Below are positions 58,073 through 64,000 of a DNA stretch of 64,000 bases, in pieces. The DNA lies in the NCBI RefSeq assembly GCF_048544455.1, contig NC_133538.1, positions 39,629,969 to 39,693,968 on the forward strand. Reading direction: 5' to 3'. Below the pieces are notes generated by a model. It did not search any database. It had not been told where the DNA came from and saw only the letters and a program-made list of their open reading frames with translations. The position numbers were made by a program, and so were the translations under genes. Each line of letters begins with the position of its first letter. Positions within the stretch are counted from its first letter, which is position 1. This stretch comes from Silene latifolia. Taxonomy: Eukaryota; Streptophyta; Magnoliopsida; Caryophyllales; Caryophyllaceae.

Positions 58073-59229
58073 GTTCTCATGAGTCCTTCATATCATATAA
58101 GTCCCTAAGTTCTTATAAGAGCTCTTGGATGAAGGAAATGGAGGGATGAGATTACATCTCAATGAAGGGTCATAAATCTCCCTCCCTAATCCTTCATAAC
58201 TCTTCCTAATCCTGTATAACTCCTCCTCATTCTAATCTCCCTACTCACTTTCTCATTATTCATTCCCCTCACTTCTCTCATCCCCTAATTCTCTCCCATT
58301 CCCTAAAAAAAAAACCAATCATCTTAATCCCAACAAAAAGAAACCAAGAAATAATCATTGCTCTCCCTCACAACCACCAGCCACCAACGACGCTGCCACA
58401 CCACAACCCTCCCTACCGCGCCATCCCGACACCAAACACCACCACACGCATCTCCCTCCCTACCACGCCATCCTGACACCAAAAAACCAAACCAGCCGTC
58501 CTCCCTCCTCTCCTCCACCACCGCAACCACCATCCCGACTCACGCACGCATCACGAGTCCTGCCACCACCACTTCAGATCTGCAATCACTGCCTTGCATT
58601 ACCGACGACGGCTGCTCTCCACCTTGCCACCACCAAACGCCGCCTCCTCCCTCCCCCCCCTTTTTTTTTTTCAGATTTACTTTTTTTTCTTTTATTTGGT
58701 TGTTATTTAATTTTTTTAGATTTACCACCCAGAACAAGAATTGACCCGTATGGGATTGTAAAGCAAAAATCATGCATTTTTATAGAATTTATCAAATGGG
58801 CATGTGAGAAATGTAAAGAATTGATGTGATTGGATGTGGGATTTGGGAATTAAGATTCAAGATCGATGAAAAATGGAAGCTTTTTTTGGTCAAAACTGAA
58901 AAATGTGTGAAAATGGGAAAGTTGTTGGATCTTTGTTTTTATTTCAGATCTAATTTTTTTGTTTTTAAAAAAATTATTGCATTGAGGGTATTTTTTGATT
59001 TGTTCCTGTGTATGGGTCTATTTTTTGTTGTCTATTTTTTGTATTTTTCAGATTTTATTTGGTTTATTATTTTTTTTTGTGTTGTTATTTACTTATTTTA
59101 GTGGGTTGTTATTTTTTTAGATCTAGTTTTTATATTTTTAGATATGTTTTAATTTTTTTCATATTTTTTTTTCATATTTATTGGTTTTAGATTTGTTGAT
59201 TTTAATTTTTCAGATTTATTTGGTTTTAT

Positions 59230-60215
59230 AAAAGTTACCCTATTTACAACTAAAGTTATACCCTTAAAACATTAAAGTTATACTATCTACGACTAAAGTT
59301 ATACCCTTAAAACATTAAAGTTACACTATTTACGACTAAAGTTACACCCTTGAAACATTAAAGTTACACTATTTACGAATAAAGTTATACCCTTAAAACA
59401 TTAAAGTTATACAATTTACGACTAAAGTTATACCCTTTAAACATTAAAGTTATACAATTTACGACTAAAGTTATACAATTTGTTATACAATTTACGACTA
59501 AAGTTATACAATTTACGAATAAAGTTATACCCTTTAAACATGATTTTGTTATTCTTAGATTTACGGGTTTTTTGGTTAGATTAACGGGTTTTTGTTATTA
59601 TGGATTAAAGTTATTTTCGATTCTTTTTTGTTTTTGTTATTGTTGTTTTTTTTTAGTTTCTAATCTTAAAGTTCAGATGATAAAATTATATAAAACTAAA
59701 GTTATAAGTTTGTTGGACTAAAGTTATACAAAAAATGAATAAAGTTATACTATTATAAACTAAAGTTACACGATTTTGGACTAAAGTTATACTCCCTCCA
59801 TTTAACAATTATCACCCCATTTCTCCATTATATGTGAGAGATATTATATTGAAGTGGGTGATAATTGTTGGATTAAAGTTATACGTTTGTTGGACTAAAG
59901 TTATACGATTTTGTACTAAAGTTATACGTTTGTTGGACTAAAGTTATACGATTTTGTACTAAAATTACACAATTTTGGACTAAAGTTACACTCGTAAAGC
60001 AAAATTGGACTAAAGTTACATAAAATTATATAAAACTCCAATTAATTTATCGAAAATAACTAAAGTTATACAAAAATGGATTAAAGTTATACAAAAATGG
60101 ACTAAAGTTATACAAAAATGGACAAATATGGACTAAAGTTATACAAATAAGGACTAAAGTCATTCAAAAATGGACTAAAGTTATACAAATATGGACTAAA
60201 GTTATACAAACAGTA
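59230..60215. repeat. Tandem repeats of ACTAAAGTTATAC units
   Basis: At 59230-59540 the unit is about 43-46 bp (ACTAAAGTTATACCCTTAAA, then ACATTAAAGTTATACAATTT). At 59690-60215 shorter units of about 20 bp (ACTAAAGTTATACAAAAATGG) prevail. The block at 59787-59875 interrupts the array. Confidence 0.9.
59787..59875. mobile_element. Small Stowaway-like insert in the array
   Basis: CTCCCTCCATTTAACAATTATCACCCC after TA (quoted here only by its start, CTCCCTCCATTTAAC) is mirrored by GGGTGATAATTGTTGG. The outer right end is incomplete. The CTCCCTCCA end is typical of Stowaway. Confidence 0.5.
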
Positions 60216-60496
60216 CTTATATAAATTCAAATTTATAGTGTTGGTTTTTATTTGTTATTTTTTGTTGTTATACTTAATATTTCATTTGTCAACAAAGAGC
60301 AATGAGAAAACAAAAAGTTATAGTTTCATTGAAGTTACACACATTTCTACTGGAGTTATACATTCATTGAGTAGAAGTCACTCATATCGTTACTAGAGTT
60401 ATACACTCATTGGGTAGAAGTTACACATATCCGCGCTGGAGTATTATTTGGGAGGAAGAGGTATGGAACAATTACTCCCTTATGGAGGGATTATTA

Positions 60497-61813
60497 TGTT
60501 GGAATATGTGTCCTCCGATAATAATGCGATCACAATTGTCGATCATATTGATCACATATTTAAATCTCATGACAAGAATACGGAAGGGATGATACATTAC
60601 ATATATAGTCAACTGGTCCACACATATCGGTAATGATTGGCTGGCTAGAGTTTGAAATTACTGTCGTGCGACGGTGGTGATCAGTTGATCCCTTGAGGTC
60701 ACACCTAAAGGGCGATTCCCTTCATTGAAAAAGGTTAATTAATTATATGTCGATACAGATTAATTAATTCCTTAAAATTGAACAAATTATTATCATAAGA
60801 GAGAAAATGACATCATATTATAATGTGATTAAATAAGATTTTATTTAGTAATTTAAGAAGTTATATTACTAAAATTAATCGGTGTTTACGAAACACGCGA
60901 GATGAGAATGATAAGTTAGTTATAAGTACAAGATGTTGTAACTTATACTAACTAGTAACTAGTATTTATATGACCATTTTATGTGAAAGTAATTTTGAAT
61001 TACTAGTCAATTTGTTAAATGTGATTTATTTAATTTGTAAATGATATTTAATTTGTTAAATATGCATTTTAAATTAAAACATGACATAAGACATGTCATA
61101 TGTCACATGACATACAATTGTACAATTGACAAAAATAAAATGGACTCCATATTACACATGGTGACCGAAATTGGTGGGCAAATTTTAGAAGTTTTGTCTT
61201 ATTCATTTGTCTTATTCATTTGTCTATGACACTTGATAGTGACTTGACCATGAAAAAGCCTTACACTAGTTTGTCTTGTGAAGACAAAAAGGAAAAAGAA
61301 AAATGGTCCACTTACCACTTAGACCCACCGGTTTTTGTAGAGAAAAAATTGAGAGATTTTTCTTCAATTATTCATTCTGTCATGTTTTATGAAAAACACT
61401 ACTCTCTCTCTTGTTCTTCATAAAAATCATTTTTATGAATCTAATTTGTACAAATCAATCACTAATAATACTAGTAGTAGTATATGAGTATTAGTAATCG
61501 ATTTTAAGGTAAACCACTTTACAAATATCTAGTACATGTTAGTTTGTGGGATTTTGGGATAGTCTTGGGTGCTACTTATTGGAGGGCTTCTATTTTGAAG
61601 TCATGGATGTTCATCCATTATTGGAAAGCTCAAGAACTAACAAGAAGGAGATCTTGTTGGTGTCCATAAAACCGAAATCATATAGTAAGAACAATGATTT
61701 CTTCTCTTATCTTATTTATGTTTGCATGCATAAGAGTTGTAATTATTTTATAACTAAATAATTTCTCACATATATGAATATGTCTAATTAATGAGATTAA
61801 TAATTCGATAACA
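60497..61813 (+). repeat. 5' LTR of a Copia-type element (rest outside the window)
   Basis: It starts TGTTGGAATATGTGTCC and ends AATTCGATAACA, followed after three bases by GGTATCAGAGCC, a tRNA-Met primer site (61817-61828). About 1,317 bp. The start interrupts element C. The short frames inside (60410-61423) are not genes. The 3' LTR and target duplication lie outside, so this rests on the ends and the primer site. Confidence 0.8.
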
Positions 61814-64000
61814 AGCGGTATCAGAGCCTTAGGTTGTTTGCATGCAAATCGGTTTTTGTTTTTCCGAGTTATACGATTAACAAACAAAACTCATAAATTT
61901 GTGTTTATTATGAAATATCACAAAATTTATTTGCATGTTAAAGTTTATGGTTATAAAATGTATTTAGGATATTTTGGGTAATTTGTGGTTTTCTTATTGT
62001 TCATTTTATATAATAATGACATTAAAATGTGATTTTATGATAAAAATGTCATTTTTGGACTAAAAATAGCTAAACTTCGTTTTTTCTAGTGGTTTTTGGA
62101 TATGTTTTCAAATATATTATATAATGATGGCATGTAAATTTTCAAAATAAAATGAGTTATGCTCGAAATATGGATTTTTCAAGTTAAAATCATATTTAAA
62201 TGGAAAAATAGGTTAATATGAGTTATATTTCGAATCTGGTCATAGAAATTTAGTATGTTGTCACACACTATTTTATAAGATGTGTGTAAAATATTTGGCT
62301 ATAATGAAGTCTTTATGCATGATTTATGAATTTTTGATGAAAAATCACATAAATAGTGACTTTAATTAGTAAAAATTGCTAAAACATACTTCATGACTAA
62401 GGAAAAACGTCACATATTGCTTTTTATCACATATTTCAGATCTAAAAGTTAAAAGTTAAGAAAAATAATTTTTTCTCATATTTTTTATGGTAATAATTGA
62501 TAAATCGGATAAACCGCAACATTGTTTTTCTCGATAAATTTCGAAATTTTTAACCTAAGTTTTGAACATTATGAGTGTCATGGTATTTTTTCCAGAATGT
62601 TCATGAGTTTAAATTTCAAATTTCAAATTTATTTGAAATTTTTATGATTTAATTTGAAGTTTATAGCATAATTTTGTATTTTTGAGTCCATTTATGAAGA
62701 ATATTAAGAAATCAAGTTTAATTATTGTCAATATGTTAGTGGAGACTAATTTTGAGTCCTAAGATGGTTATGGTAATTAACTTGTACATAAATATGAATT
62801 TATGTAATTATTGTGATTTTAAAAGGTTAAATCACACAAATCCGTAAAAACCGATTAATATACGATATTGGCTCCTTAAAGGCGATTTAGCATAAAATTT
62901 GGCATGTTCAAACATATTATAATGCTGCATTTTATTTATGATTGTCATATTTTAATTTTATGTAATTTTTGAATTATGTAATTTTACTTAGTATGACCTT
63001 AGTTTTAATTGATATTACCCGAAATGTATGGGAATATCGATTTGGTTGTAATTTATTGTGATCTCGCATCACCGTTTTGTTATTTAATAGATTTATTTTT
63101 ATTTTTAATTACAAATGTATAATAGGAAATTATGTAATTTATTATGTAATTTATTTATTCCGGAGTTCCTTGAAGACGGTGCCACTCGAGAAGGCGATCC
63201 ATTAAAGAAAGTATTGCCTTGAAATGCGTGCCAAAACCGAAGTTCAAGGGATCAAAGGAGTTGGTTTCCGAATTTGTAATAGTTTATTAGATTTACTCTT
63301 TTAGGAAGGCCATACTAGGATTTAATTTATGCTTTGCATTTTATTTATATGTTGCATGCATCGCTAAATCGCCATAACTAAAACATGCATCATCATTTTA
63401 TCGAGTTTATCGACCGCGTCAATTACAATTATCGTAGTTCACCGCTTTAGTTCACTCAAAACGTGATAGATAATAAATTGACATGACCTCTCGCTAAAAA
63501 ATAAACAATTGAGACTTAGCCTTACCAAAAAGTAGAAATCATGAAAACCTATTTCGTGAGGGAGTGCACTCGGCAACACCGGGGTACAAACCTTGTTACG
63601 TAGGGGAAGTGGGTGATAAATGTCTATCCACCAAATTCATGTTGATGAGGGATTTATCGGCCACACCGTGCCCAAGTTAATGTGGGTTTGGATCATGGAC
63701 ACATTTATTCGAAATTTGGATTGAGCTCAACAGAAGTATTCGTGACCGTAGTCGTATGTGTTCCGGGCTAAAGATAAATATTAATGTAATTTTATCGACC
63801 AAGAGTTCTAAAAGTAGAATCGATTAAAGAGTTAATCCACCGAGTTATATTGATAAGGGATTCATCGGCCACACCGTGCCCAAGTTAATATGAATTTGGA
63901 TCTTGGAATCATTTATCATAGTTGGGTAGAGGTCACTATGTAAATGCTTTACTTGTTATTTACAAGTATTAATAAAACGATAGATGTTGAGTTTTCCACT
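61814..64000 (+). mobile_element. Leader region of the Copia-type element, no gag seen
   Basis: After the primer site there are about 2.2 kb of AT-rich DNA without any open frame above 60 codons on the plus strand. Two diverged copies of about 100 bp (63630-63730 and 63830-63930) share GGGATTTATCGGCCACACCG or its variant and CCGTGCCCAAGTTAAT. Either the leader is long, as in some large Copia elements, or the element is non-autonomous. Confidence 0.6.

Larger units (their letters stand above)
58072..60496. mobile_element. TIR element C, same family as A, right end missing
   Basis: The left end (CTCATGAGTCCTTCATATC, then ATAAGTCCCTAAGTTC, then GGATGAAGG) matches both ends of element A. It likewise has a C-rich segment with TTCAGATCTG words (58370-58680), T-rich stretches and tandem repeats. 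The sequence runs to 60496, where a Copia-type LTR begins, so the rest probably lies beyond the LTR element outside the window. No coding sequence is recognised. Confidence 0.65.

Noticed and set aside
58324-58773. Ser/Thr/Pro-rich frame at 58358 and Val/Gly-rich frames opposite
   Set aside because: They belong to the C-rich segment of element C, parallel to that of element A, with no domain.

Overview
This window is plant nuclear DNA built almost entirely from transposable elements. I see no intact host gene, rRNA, tRNA or CRISPR array. Plant-type LTR retrotransposons, Helitrons with a replication protein A (RPA) gene, Stowaway, Tourist and hAT MITEs, and MULEs carrying host gene pieces all point to an angiosperm. 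A Retand-like Gypsy element (antisense gene plus amplified tandem repeat, a combination described from Silene) and the general style of the repeats suggest Caryophyllales, perhaps Caryophyllaceae. That placement is inference.

Layout. (1) 1-6.1 kb: a MITE graveyard. It holds two Stowaway-like copies in inverted orientation, a Tourist-like element with TAA duplications, three hAT MITEs with 8-bp target duplications, a foldback element and a Helitron 3' terminus. (2) 6.33-11.52 kb: an old, heavily mutated Ty1/Copia element on the + strand. (3) 11.6-43.4 kb: one large non-autonomous LTR element on the - strand, with a tRNA-Asp-type primer site and no gag-pol. It serves as a container. Its 3' LTR holds a 1.28-kb solo LTR (duplication AAGAG) and a 23.76-kb Helitron (14191-37950). 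The Helitron codes for a RepHel protein and an RPA-like protein on the - strand. Its RPA gene is interrupted by a complete 10.6-kb Gypsy element (25247-35877, duplication GTATG). The Gypsy element carries gag-pol on the - strand and a separate TATA-driven, intron-containing gene on the + strand. The other LTR of the container (41963-43374) keeps the empty site of both the solo LTR and the Helitron, so these boundaries are fixed to the base. The container's internal region also holds a 1.18-kb MULE with a perfect 9-bp duplication. (4) 43.4-48.5 kb: more MITEs and a second, non-autonomous Helitron (44965-47288). (5) 48.5-60.5 kb: three TIR elements (A, B, C) separated by (TA)n arrays. A and C belong to one family, have no recognisable gene and carry tandem repeats. 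B (51642-58008) carries, on the - strand, an SRA (SUVH-type) segment, intron-containing Argonaute exons and a FAR1-type transposase remnant with a SWIM zinc finger. (6) 60.5-64 kb: the 5' LTR and leader of a Copia-type element that runs off the window.

How the parts relate. Only the elements' own replication and transposition genes are recognisable, and nearly all are broken by stops or frameshifts. The observations most worth following are the silencing-gene fragments (Argonaute plus SRA) inside TIR element B, the four-level nest with internal empty-site proof, the antisense gene of the Gypsy element, and the palindromic CTCGATCGAG clusters shared by unrelated LTR elements.
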